DNA of 64,000 bases from Isoetes taiwanensis. Its lineage: Eukaryota; Streptophyta; Lycopodiopsida; Isoetales; Isoetaceae. Positions 45,276-55,138 of this stretch are shown here, piece after piece. A program made the position numbers and the translations under genes. The DNA is taken from NCBI GenBank assembly GCA_021234155.1, contig JAJEKV010000010.1:4686871-4750870 (forward strand). The letters are read 5' to 3'. The number at the start of each line of letters is the position of its first letter. The first letter of the stretch is position 1. Under the pieces are notes generated by a model. That model was not told the origin of the DNA, ran no database searches, and saw only the letters and a list, made by a program, of their open reading frames with translations.

Positions 45276-46276
45276 TTTCTTTTTTTTTTTTGCAGCATCT
45301 AGCGTTGAATCTTTCTTTTTCTTTTCTTCACCTTGACTTTCCCTCCTTTTCTTTCAAAGTCCTTTTACATTGAAGATGGAAATTGCTCCCGAACTTCCAA
45401 GAGAACGGTTGAAAATATCCTTTTAAAAATTTGTACCAACATCTACACTCAATCTTGGAGCAATTAGTCGAATAAGTCGAAGTGGTGTTCTATTGATGAG
45501 ACTGGATCAATAAATACAATGACTCAAAGGAATACACAACAATGGATCCCAAATGAGTGAAACTAGAATCAAATGCCCTAGAACTAGACAATCACTGAGG
45601 TCAAATGAATGGAGTATATATGCAATAAGTAATTCCACAAGGGATCAAGAACATTACCAAAGGTAAAATCGTCTCGAGTCAGAAACTTATCGTTGGGATA
45701 AAAAACCTTGTCCTTTCAGGTTTTCGAGGAACATCCTAACGATAAATAACTGACTCAAAGAGCAGTTACTGACAGAAAGGTCATTGAAGATGCGTCCATG
45801 CCCATGATAGTCCACGAAGAGTGTCAACTGAAATAAATCCCATGACCCCCCTTCCCTTGCCCCCTTCCCCCCAAACACACAGCCCCAAACGATATGCCAA
45901 AATCCATCACATCGACTATCGCTTCAAACTGCAAAGCATGGAAAAAAATCAACTATGCCAACCATCAAAGTGTTAGAGCAATCGGCCATTTACGAAGTGC
46001 CGACTTGAAGAAAAAATTCTAAATGGAAGATATATGAAAGATCGAATAAAATTTTGATGGCAAGCACAAAGTTGAGAAAGAATATTGAGGAAATTAGAAT
46101 ATCAAAAGGAAAAAATGTCCAATGAGGGGCTCGGAAGCTATAAATCTACGCCGAGAAGAGAAAGAGTTTGGAAGTTAAGGAGACTCTAGAAGCTAAAAGC
46201 TACACTAAGAAGAAAAAATAGCCACATCAATAGAAGAGCCCCTTGGAGCCTACCTAGAAGCGACAAGTGCTACTCC
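45276..46276. other. Retroelement-like non-coding sequence
   Basis: A T/C-rich run at 45,269-45,345 reads as an A-rich tail on the minus strand, suggesting a minus-strand retroposon end. The structured motif copy at 45,676-45,755 lies inside. No reverse transcriptase is recognised, and boundaries are not resolved. Confidence 0.45.
45676..45755. other. Structured motif, copy 3
   Basis: The extended outer stem has GAGTCAG with CTGACTC and TTATCGTT with AACGATAA. Inside, AAAACCT pairs with AGGTTTT, and TCCT in its loop can pair with AGGA downstream. The layout is the same as copies 1 and 2 with different stem sequences. Confidence 0.55.
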
Positions 46277-47296
46277 TGAAGAGAGAGAGAGAGAGAGAGA
46301 AAGAAAGAAAGAAAGAAAGTTTATTATGTCGTTGGGAGGCCTCTAAGGCCTATTAGACAATAAGTATTCATATATCATCATAAAATAGTAGATGAGTTTC
46401 TGCATCCTCATCTAGCTCATCACTCTCACTCAATACATCCTCTTCATCCTCAATGATATTTCCCTGTAGAGTATCTAGACATACTTTCCTGTGTTCTAGA
46501 AGCTCTATTATGAACTTCCTGAGAATATCCCCATGAACTGTAAATAATGTAGGAAGATCAGAGAAATATATATCATAAGCATCCCTAAGTGTCTCATATG
46601 CCTCACAATCAAGTAATGCATGACATTCATCTTCTACTCTCCCCTTATCACACATTCTACAGTATCTCTTATCTCTTGGAATTATATCACCCCATCTCCC
46701 TACCTCGACCCCCAAATGATGGGAGCTCAATCTTATTCTACAGATTGCGTGTCTCTTTTTGATAGAAAGATTATCCTGTAGGTATCTCGCTGGCTCCAGT
46801 TTTGGATTAATATTCATTCGATAAAGAAGCATCTTTGTCTTCGGTTGGGACCATAATTTTTTAAATATCTGTTCTGATAGCCACGCCCTTGTATCATTCG
46901 GGTCTACTGCCATCATCTCATCCCACTGAATTCCCCATTTATATAGCCATCTCTTGACATCATGCCATATACCTTTTTCTTCTGAAGCTATCAATGCCTG
47001 ATAAGTCATCCTGGAATTATCCATCATCAATACTTTTCTCATGTATATGACACATCTAATAAGGGCTTCACCCTCCAATAGTAAGAATCCACTTTCTGTT
47101 AGCATCATGGTATATGGAGTCTGTGCCTTTATTCCTAATTCTAAGCGTAGAAATTTTTTCAACACTTGCTCAATATCGTTCCACAAACATTGAGGAAGGC
47201 TAGGTCCCCAGATCTCACATCCATAAAGAATTACACTTTGCACTAAAGCTTTAAATAGTTTTACCTTTAGTTCCCAGGACCAACCAAAGGTACCTT

Positions 47297-47297
<1 letters not shown>
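46277..47297 (-). mobile_element. 5'-truncated LINE: ORF2 C-terminus, 3' UTR and (CTTT)n/(CT)n tail
   Basis: The minus frame from 47,297 to the stop at 46,368 reads LKVKLFKALVQSVILYGCEIWG, split here as LKVKLFKALVQS and VILYGCEIWG, the segment after the RT domain. It later reads YCRMCDKGRVEDECHALLDC, a C-x2-C-x8-H-x4-C zinc-binding motif typical of LINE C-termini. A highly acidic end follows (NIIEDEEDVLSESDELDED). The upstream Ser/Leu codons in the same frame come from the adjoining GA repeat and are not part of the protein. The 3' UTR is under 50 bases and ends in TTTC and TC repeats (46,277-46,319). Confidence 0.8.

Positions 47298-47342
<45 letters not shown>
47298..47342. repeat. (GA)n tract A, tail of SINE 1
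   Basis: About 45 bp of pure GA joins the truncated LINE to the SINE body. Read on the minus strand it is a (TC)n 3' tail. Confidence 0.85.
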
Positions 47343-47348
<6 letters not shown>

Positions 47349-47530
47349 TAACGTCACGCCACTAGGCAGCATCCAACTGGACATGTGACCACACACCACA
47401 CTACATTGCTTGGTTGGGCCCTGCTCCCAACCACTTTACATTGCGTCTATGGGTTTTGAGTGTGATTTTGGGCGGTCCCGAACTCGAGACCTATAGTTAC
47501 TAGATCTAGTGTATTACCACTAGACTAGAG
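47343..47530 (-). mobile_element. tRNA-derived SINE, copy 1, with (TC)n tail
   Basis: On the minus strand the element starts CTAGTCTAGTGGTAATACAC (A-box-like). CTCGAGTTCGGGACC (B-box-like, consensus GGTTCGANNCC) comes ~35 bases later. It ends GGCGTGACGTTAAAATAC followed by TC repeats. Internal pol III boxes, size and tail fit a plant SINE. Confidence 0.65.
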
Positions 47531-47551
47531 AGAGATAGATAGATAGATAGA

Positions 47552-47579
47552 TAGTAGTTTTAACGTCACGCCACTAGAC

Positions 47580-47580
<1 letters not shown>
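47552..47580 (-). mobile_element. Internally deleted SINE remnant, copy 2
   Basis: On the minus strand CTCTAGTCTAGTGG joins directly to CGTGACGTTAAAACTAC, the first and last bases of SINE copy 1 with the middle missing. A GATA repeat follows on its 3' side. Confidence 0.5.

Positions 47581-47638
<58 letters not shown>
47580..47638. repeat. (GA)n tract B, tail of SINE 3
   Basis: About 58 bp of GA repeat adjoins the 3' end of SINE copy 3 (minus-strand reading). Confidence 0.85.
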
Positions 47639-47643
<5 letters not shown>

Positions 47644-47752
47644 TTACGTCATGCCACATTGGCGGCGTCCATGAGGACATATGACGGACCCCAGAGACTT
47701 GAACACAAGATCCCTTAATTGCTAACCCAATGGACTAGCCACTAAACTGAAC
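47639..47752 (-). mobile_element. tRNA-derived SINE, copy 3
   Basis: The minus strand reads TTTAGTGGCTAGTCCATTGG (A-box-like), then GTGTTCAAGTCTC (B-box-like). It ends TGGCATGACGTAAAAATAC and TC repeats. It shares its 3' end with copy 1 and differs in the tRNA-like head. Confidence 0.6.
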
Positions 47753-47753
47753 A

Positions 47754-47915
<162 letters not shown>

Positions 47916-48299
47916 AATGGAAAAAATTCAAAGTGATAACACATGAAAAGAGAGAACCCCAAAGGTGCTACTCGGAAGTCACAATTCTTGCCGAGATCGA
48001 ATATGAGAGACGACGAACCAAGCCCACAATCCACGACCCAAACCTATCATGATAACAACTATCAGAATAAAGAGGGTTGAGCAACCACGTGTGCATAGAT
48101 CCTCCCTATGAAAGCAACATCGACCAAAACACAAACAATCACTCAATGACCTCAAGGAAGAAAATGGCAGGAGGGGAGGGAAACTAACACCAAGAATCAA
48201 AGATCCGGCTTGGAGAGAATGCCGATGAGAATTGAGAGAGAGAACATAATCTATTTAAGGGAGAAAGGTTCCAAAATCCAAGAAAACATTGGATAGCTG

Positions 48300-48930
48300 A
48301 ATCAAAGAAGTTTTTTGCTAGTCTAGAATAGTTCTAACTTTGACTGGATCTATGGAGACTCCCTGAGGAGTGATGCAATAACAAAGAAACTTTACATTAT
48401 CATGCTTCAAACTGATACTTCTCGAGATTATGATACGATCCATGCTCAGCAGCTTTTGAAAAACTTGAGGAACATGCCTCTCATATTCTTCGAGAGTTTT
48501 GGAATAAATAAGAATATCATCTAGATAGATAATGACGAAAATATCCCAAAACTCATAGAACACATCATTTGCCATATGCTGTAAGATAGCTGGGACATTG
48601 GCAAGCCAAAAAAGCATAATTGCATACTTGAAATAGCCATGTCGAATATGCACAACGGTGATGAATCTTCGTGAAATAGCATGCATCTTGGAGTCGCTCC
48701 AAAAACTCCGAGATTAGAGGAAGTGAATATGCATTCGCCATGGTAATCTAGTTGAGACTGCGATAATCAATAACCGATCCCAAAGAATTGTCTTTCTTCT
48801 TGACAAAGAAAAAATATGCCAAACCAGGTGACTGCGATGTCGAATAAAATTATTTCTCTCATAAAACTTGCAAGTCAGTAGGTCATAGACAGTAGATGGA
48901 ACCATTTGGCACCATAGTTATGTAGTGCAG
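48300..48930 (-). pseudogene. Ty3/Gypsy reverse transcriptase fragment
   Basis: The minus strand carries PLPLISEFLERLQDACYFTK in one frame, then HGYFKYAIMLFWLANVPAIL and FVIIYLDDILIYSKTLEEYE in another. It continues VKFLCYCITPQGVSIDPVKV. YLDD is the RT catalytic motif, and the order fits Ty3/Gypsy pol. Several frameshifts are present. PR, RNase H and integrase are not recognised nearby. Confidence 0.8.
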
Positions 48931-49616
48931 ATCGATATGACAATCTTATAAATAGTGCTCTAAAAGATGACTAGCATTGATTTTGCTAAACAACATTAGA
49001 AAATTCACTATATCTATCTGGGATCATTGAACCAGACTTTATAGTTGCAGAGCTAGTCGAGGACTGAACTTGAACTGCAAATACTAAAGTGGAATCTTAC
49101 ATTCTAGATTTGATAAACTCATGAAGAGAAATATTCGAGATATGTAATCAAGGACATGATTGAGATGAAGAAGCTCCCACAAAAACATGCATCTAGACAG
49201 GAGCAAAAGCAGGAGAAGGAGCAGGAGCAAGAGAAAAAAATGTAGTGGGATCTAGGATAGAAGCGGTGCATGATTAAGATAAGAATCAAAGACAGAGATA
49301 GAAACAAGAATGGGAACATGAACAAAGTCATGTGCAGGAACTGGGACATCATGGACAGAGTTTTAAGTGGTTGGGAGGACCAAGCAAGTAGCTAGGAAGG
49401 TTAGAAGCCCCAGCTTGCACTGGAGCATTTGAAGCACTCACGGCGGGCGGCGATGAACAAAATCTTGAGGCCCTGCGGTCTAGGCCAGACGACGAACTTA
49501 GCCATTCAAGCTCTTCAGATGAATCGTTTCACTCTTGGAGGAGCAACGACTTACCACTTCAGGTGAATAATCGCAAGGCTTGGGGGAAATTGAGATCGTG
49601 GCGTCTGCTTCTGGAG
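48931..49616. other. Sequence upstream of the Gypsy fragment (minus sense), no gene recognised
   Basis: A GGAGCAGGAGCAAGAG-type short repeat occurs near 49,195-49,235. It may include decayed gag/protease sequence, but no motif supports it. Confidence 0.4.
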
Positions 49617-49875
49617 GTGAGGAGCAAGTAGCAAGAGCAACCTCGGCAACATGAGAAACCCCAACAGCAACAAGAGTAAGTAAGCAGCAAGTAGCAAGAG
49701 CAACCTTGACAATACGAACAACCCCAGCAACAGGAAGAGCAAGTGAGGAGGAAGTAGCAAGAGCAACCTCGGCAACAGGAGCAACCCCAACACCAGGAAA
49801 AGTAGGTGAGCAGCAAGTAGTAGGAGCAATCTCGGCAATACGAGCAACCCCAGCAGCAGGAACAACAGCAAGGGG
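49617..49875. repeat. 63-bp tandem repeat, four units
   Basis: GCAAGTAGCAAGAGCAAC and variants start at 49,624, 49,687, 49,750 and 49,813, an exact 63-bp spacing that keeps frame (21 codons). All frames stay open on both strands, so the coding sense is unclear. It may be a repeat-bearing remnant of a real protein. Confidence 0.8.
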
Positions 49876-50313
49876 AGCCATCAATGCGGAAGAAAAGGAA
49901 GAAAGAGACATAGGCAAGGGAGAAGCGAACAAAGAGACGGCGTGAAGCTAGGCGTAGAGGGAGCGTGGTTATCAGAGAACCACAGCCGGATGAATTGGAG
50001 GAGGATGAGCCCCAGGAGGAAAGACCACACCAACAAGAGGGAGGAGCAAGAGGCTAAAGAAGAAGAGGAGGAGGAGGGGCCGAAGAACAGACGGAATCTA
50101 CGCTCGACAACCATATCCAATGCAGTCCAAGGAGGGTAAGATCAGCGAGAAGCTATTTAAAACTGAAGCAAGATATTGAGTACGAGAAGAAGAAGGCAGC
50201 ATGCAAGATTTATCTCCACCGATGGATCTGACAGGGTAGCTGACCAGGGTCGAAAAGCAAGCCTCCACCACCTCGACCCGATTCTTCGAAGAAGGTCTGC
50301 CATAGGCTAAATT

Positions 50314-50586
50314 CCCAGCATAGTAGAGCTGCTCGGCATATTTGGCATTACCAACAGTGTACCAGTCTGATGATTCAGAAAATCTCTTTTCGCGTGCCTA
50401 CATCAAGGGCCTATGCAGGAGTTCAAGATGGACTACGACTACCGAGCCACATCAACGACGACGGAGTCTTGCCAGGTAGCGGCCAAAGCCGAGGAGGCGA
50501 AGATCTGTACCATTCATGCCAAGAGGATGACCATTATGCTCAAAAGCATGAACCTAGCACGGAGGATTAGAAAAGATGAAATTTAG
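50314..50586 (+). pseudogene. Histone H3-like pseudogene (core and C-terminal helix)
   Basis: The frame from 50,314 aligns with H3 from the PGTVALRE region onward and continues through QEFKMD, the equivalent of the QDFKTD segment. The end, KICTIHAKRMTIMLKSMNLA then RRIRKDEI, closely matches the H3 loop 2/alpha-3 region (IHAKRxTIM....LARRIR). Two consecutive stops (TGA TGA near 50,368), a deletion of seven or eight residues before the last helix, and a frameshift to an upstream KKVCHR block show decay. The changed loop residues might point to a divergent variant, but I cannot separate CENH3 from canonical H3. Confidence 0.55.
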
Positions 50587-50658
50587 AAATCTTTGAATAA
50601 AATTTTGAGCTTATATATATATGTTCCTAGAATTAATGGTACAAAGAAAAAAAAGTCA

Positions 50659-50729
50659 ACTCGGGTCAAACCACGCGAAAGGCCTCTGCTTCGCGAACGC
50701 AGGCCCCTTGCGCGTGAAGTGACCCGAGT
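50659..50729. other. Inverted repeat around CTCGGGTCA
   Basis: ACTCGGGTCA (50,659-50,668) is the exact reverse complement of TGACCCGAGT (50,720-50,729). The loop holds GCGAAAGGCCTCTGCTTCGC, itself partly palindromic. A related AAAGGCCTCTGCGTCGCGAA recurs at about 50,878. Confidence 0.6.
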
Positions 50730-51858
50730 CCCTTGATTTAGGGCAAAATTGATCTAAATTGTGTACTAAAAGATGTTAGAATGCTTAGAATTTGTCTAAA
50801 AATGCAGTGTAGCACTTAATTTTTGCTAAAAATGTCAAAAAGTAGCTAAGATCAGGCCACTCTGGTCACTCTGTGCCAAAGGCCTCTGCGTCGCGAACGC
50901 CAGCAGTTGCTACATTTTTTTTGTTCTTTTTCTTAGAAATCCAGTTAGTTGCCAAGGCCTTAGAAATTGTTGTCACACGTTGGTATGTTACACCAACACA
51001 CGTTATAGGTGCACTACCATCAAGTATCTTTCGCCATGCCTTTGTATCATCGATAATTATCTAGGAATTCATTCTATCTAGGTAATTTAGTCTGACACAC
51101 CAAGTACACCCACAAAGTAAGTCTCATTATACCACCCCATGATAGGTAAATAAGTACCTTTCTCAGTGCTTAGTAAAGTGCCAAATGCCAAGTGGGTCAT
51201 TTGAGGTAGAGTGGATAAAGGTATAAAAATAGAGTTTGTAGAGTAAATAGACATAAATAACTATTGTTGTGGTAGTATTAGTTGCTTTGTGCACTTTAGG
51301 CGGTCAAATAGGTCAAGAGAACCTTCGTTGCAGATCCTCGAGGCCTCGACACTGGAGCCACTCGACAACATCAACGAACTAAATGCAGAGGGCAACCTTA
51401 TGGAGGAAACTTCAGCAAATCAAAGGCCAAGATGGTGTACAGGGAAGCCCGAACACAAATAATAAAGGGGAGCCTATAGGAAGGACGATTGCGACATCAA
51501 GAATAGACACAAGAGTTGCCAAGAGGGCTATGCAACAGCCAATGGGCATCATGGCACTTACAAAATTGATCACATTAGGGAAGGAACATCTCCTAGTCTA
51601 GGATATTCTCCAAGTGCCATATTGTCTCGAGGAAGGGCCCCACATAGATGACTAATGTCACAGCTACGCCACCAACAAGTAGACGACTTCATCAGTTCTA
51701 AAGGATGAGACTGGACATACCTCCTAGGAAGGGCAACTATCGTAGATATATAGGCCCATAGTAGTATCAGATTTAGACTTCAAGCAAACATGCTTTGACT
51801 AAGGAGGTATTACAAGCCAGCAAGGGTGAACTGCTCAGGAATAGGAATATGGCGACAA
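50730..51858. other. Possible 5' part of the chromovirus, no domain recognised
   Basis: The stretch 51,300-51,850 has a fragmentary coding look (ORF 51,383-51,601) and precedes the pol relic, so it may be decayed gag/protease. No CCHC or DTG motif was identified. Confidence 0.35.
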
Positions 51859-52369
51859 AACAACCAACACATAACAACCATTGACATTAACAACCAACAC
51901 GTAACTACCATTGACATTAATTAACACAACCATTGGGTCCAACACATTTAAATTAAAATCCCCCTTAAACCCCCTTTGGTTTGGGTGCATATTCACACGG
52001 GGGGTGACGTAGGGCAGCGCGAGCCCTCATAATTGTATTTTGCACGTACGAAATCAACATCATATAGTATTCAGCTTGAAATGTTATAGTATTTTGCGAA
52101 TCTTGTTATACAGTATAGCAAATTTTGTACTTGCATACCCCACAAACGAGGAACTTTACGTACGGTGTAGATTAAGGAATAAGGGGTGAATATGCCTATC
52201 CAACAGCTCTCGTTGCCCGGAGTCATCCCCCGTGTAAATATGCACCCAAACCAAAGGGGGTTTAAGGGGGATTTTAATTTAAATGTGTTGGACCCAATGG
52301 TTGTGAATTAATGTCAATGGTAGTTATGTGTTGGTTGTTAATGTCAATGGTTGTTATGTGTTGGTTGTT
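51859..52369. mobile_element. Foldback/MITE-like element (copy 2), inserted in chromovirus
   Basis: Arms at 51,859-52,023 and 52,206-52,369 are reverse complements. They share with copy 1 (2617-3120) the core TTTAAATTAAAATCCCCCTT and GGTTTGGGTGCATATTCACA, plus loop CCCCACAAACGAGGA. The outer part of each arm contains internal repeats of AACCAACACATAAC. Total length is 511 bp versus 504 bp for copy 1. Confidence 0.8.
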
Positions 52370-52429
52370 ATGTGTTGGGGGATTTAATTTTATATGTTGG
52401 ATGTTAATAGTTTGTGTTACTTCGGAACA

Positions 52430-54530
52430 GTTGCCTCATCCCATGATATACCTCTGGATGGAAATTGAGAGCTTTTGCCCTATAGAGGCGTAGAGTCTAA
52501 AATCACTCTTGCACCAGATACAAAGCCGGCTAGCAAAGCTCTCTATAGAATGAGCACTTCCGAGCTAGCAGAGCTCAAGAAGCAGTTGTAGGAGTTGATC
52601 GACTTGGGGATCCTTTCGGCCAGGATGGAAGTGTAAAGATGTATATCATCCATTGGCAGCTCAACAAGCAAACGACATAATAGATCAGCCCCAAGAAGCA
52701 AGATTCTTCTACAAAATCGACTTAAGATCAGGCAATCATCAAATAAGGATGAAGGGGGAAGATATTTATAAGATTCCTTCAGAACATGGTATGGGCACTA
52801 TGACTTCACAGTAATGCCCCTGAGTCTATGGAATGCTCCACCGACTTGTATGCACTTGAGAAACGACATCTTCGAAGATTTCTTGGATGAGTTCATCATC
52901 AAATTTCTTCGACGACATCGTGATCTATAGCAAATCAATGGAAGAGCATGCAGCCGTGGAGATGCTAAGACGTCGCCACTTATTGGCAAGGCTTTGAAGC
53001 ATCAATTTGCAATGCCATCTCCACTTCGGCAAGCGAATTCGGCAAGAAGATAGAAGAAGCCATCTCCTCTAGCATAGAGTTCAAGCACATATGGGCTAGT
53101 CTTTGCAAGAACGCAAGGACGGATTAAGAAAGAGAAACCTTCAAGCATTTTAAAAAGGAAGGCATCTTTAATATCAAGGAACAACTATGCGTACTTAAAG
53201 CATCAAGAGTAAGGAAAATCTTCCATGACACGCATAATAGCCCTACTTCCGGCCATGCAGAATCTATAATAGCTTACTTCAAGATTAGAAGTAGCTACTT
53301 CTGGCCGGGCATGAAAAAGCATATAGTCAGGTATATCCAAGAATGTCAGTCAGTAGACAAAGGCAGAACAACTTCGAATTCCAGGAGTTTTGGAACCTTG
53401 GGCGGTGCCTGACCCCAAGTGGGAAGTCATCAGCATGGTTTTCATAGTGGGCTTTCCAAGGACAACAACGAGCTTTGACGCCTCATGGGTGGTGGTGGTA
53501 GATAAGTTATAAAAAAGGGCACATTCTTGCCACACCGCACCACAGGCATAAATTTGGATCTAGCCTTGTTGTCTACATAACAGATTTTTTTCAGGTTGCA
53601 TGGAATGCCCGAGTCGATCATCACTTATAGAGATCCAAAGTTCTTTTGCGCCTTTTAGCAAGATTTCCTCAATACAATCTACACCAACTTGTGGATAAAT
53701 TTTGCTTTTCATTCGTACTCAAATGAGCAAATGTAGCGCACCAACAAAATTTGGAGGACATGTTGAGAAACTATGTTGGAACAAGCAACCCAAATGGGTT
53801 GATTACATCCACCTAGTCGAGTTGCATACAATAATACGAAGCAAGAGGCATCGAAGATGTCTCCCCCCATGATCAGTTACAGTTATCAATGCTTGACCCC
53901 AGTTATATGGCATATCTAGGCCCAAGGTGGAAGTTTCTCAACAACGACAACACATATGCAGCAGCTTGTGGTAGAAGTACGAGAGTATCTTCAAACAGCA
54001 TGGGCACATCAGAAGAGTTTAGCAGATAGATATAAAACTCCTCGAGAGTTTGTTTTGTTGTGGGAGATAAAGTTTGGCTCAAGTAAAGGTCAAGCAAGTG
54101 AAGCTTCGCATCGGCAATTGTAAGAAGCTTGCTCTTAGGTGGGTAGGACCCTTCAAGATTTTGGAGCGAGTAGGGAACCAGACCTACAAGCTCGACTTGC
54201 CTGCACATCTTAAATTCCATAAGGTCTTTCATCTGAGCCTGTTGAAAAGGCACAACTCCAAACCTGGATGAGGTTTTGGAAACTCCAACTTTGTTGGCGA
54301 TGATGGAGGAACAAATTGAAATAGTGCCCGAGTTAATCCTCGATAAGGCATTCAAGGAGACGAGAAGGTCTCAATTCCTCCAATACTTGGTCAAGTGGAA
54401 GCACTTGCCCATGAAAGGCGCAACTTGGATATTGAAGCAGGATCTAGAGAAGCAATACCTGGAATTCTTGGAGCAATTCGACGGCCAAGTCATCTCCGAA
54501 TTGGTCGACGCCGACTTGCCAGGTGCTTAG
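52430..54530 (+). pseudogene. Ty3/Gypsy chromovirus pol (RT, integrase, chromodomain), decayed
   Basis: Domains occur in Gypsy order through broken frames. RT entry: [18 protein letters not shown] (about 52,535-52,590). RT palm: YGHYDFTVMPLSLWNAPPT and DIFEDFLDEFIIKFL (52,790-52,915). Integrase zinc finger: HDTHNSPTSGHAE...YFWPGMKKHIVRYIQEC (53,226-53,350, HHCC). Integrase core start: WEVISMVFIVGFPRTTTSFD (53,418 onward). Integrase C-terminus: RWVGPFKILERVGNQTYKLD (about 54,138-54,198). Chromodomain: FLQYLVKWKHLPMKGATW (54,375-54,430), which classifies it as a chromovirus; chromodomains direct integration to chromatin marks. The catalytic YxDD aspartates are lost (FLRRH). Confidence 0.85.
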
Positions 54531-55138
54531 TTAAGTGTATGTCTTAGTATAGCTTTGGCATATGGATTAGAGCTAGTAGAATGCATATGCCAAAGTCTTG
54601 GAAGTGTAGGCGATGATGAGATATGCTCTAAAGGCATTCTCTAGGCCAACACGCACCAAGAGTGTGCATGACTAGGACAGTCATGTGAGGGGAAGAGCGG
54701 CATGGTGGGCGATGATGAGATACGCTCTAAAGGCATTCTCTAGGCCACCACGCACCAAGAGTGCGCATGACCAGGAGGGTCATGTAAGAGGAAGACGAGT
54801 GGTGAGCAATGATGAGATACACTCTAAAGGCATTCTCTAGACCACCACGCACCAAGAGTGCGCATGATCAGGAGGGTCATGTGAGAGGAAGAGTGGCATG
54901 GTGGGCGATGATGAGACCATCATTCGTACGATCTCTATGCCACGATGCAGGGCACGCGCACCTGACTATAGGGGGGTCATGGTGAGGTATGAGTGATCAT
55001 GCGCGATGATGGGATCGTGAGATGTTCCCTGGCTTAAACCCTCAGGGGCATGAGGCACTGCAGGTGTACTCGATCAAGGGATCGTGTACAAGGTAGCACC
55101 CGATCATGGGCAATGATAAGATAGGCTAAGGGTTTGTA
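54531..55138. other. Putative chromovirus 3' LTR / non-coding tail
   Basis: Lies directly after the pol stop. It contains an inverted pair, TTTGGCATATG/CATATGCCAAA (54,555-54,596), and the ~98-bp tandem repeats. No 5' LTR was found for comparison, so LTR status is inferred from position. Confidence 0.4.
54609..54915. repeat. ~98-bp tandem repeat, three units plus a partial
   Basis: GGCGATGATGAGATAYGCTC starts at 54,609 and 54,708, a variant at about 54,804, and a partial unit at 54,903. Each unit has AAAGGCATTCTCTAG and CGCACCAAGAGTG. It probably arose within the LTR. Confidence 0.85.

Noticed and set aside
47343-47752. Functional tRNA genes
   Set aside because: A- and B-box-like sequences are present, but no cloverleaf or acceptor stem closes; better explained as SINEs.
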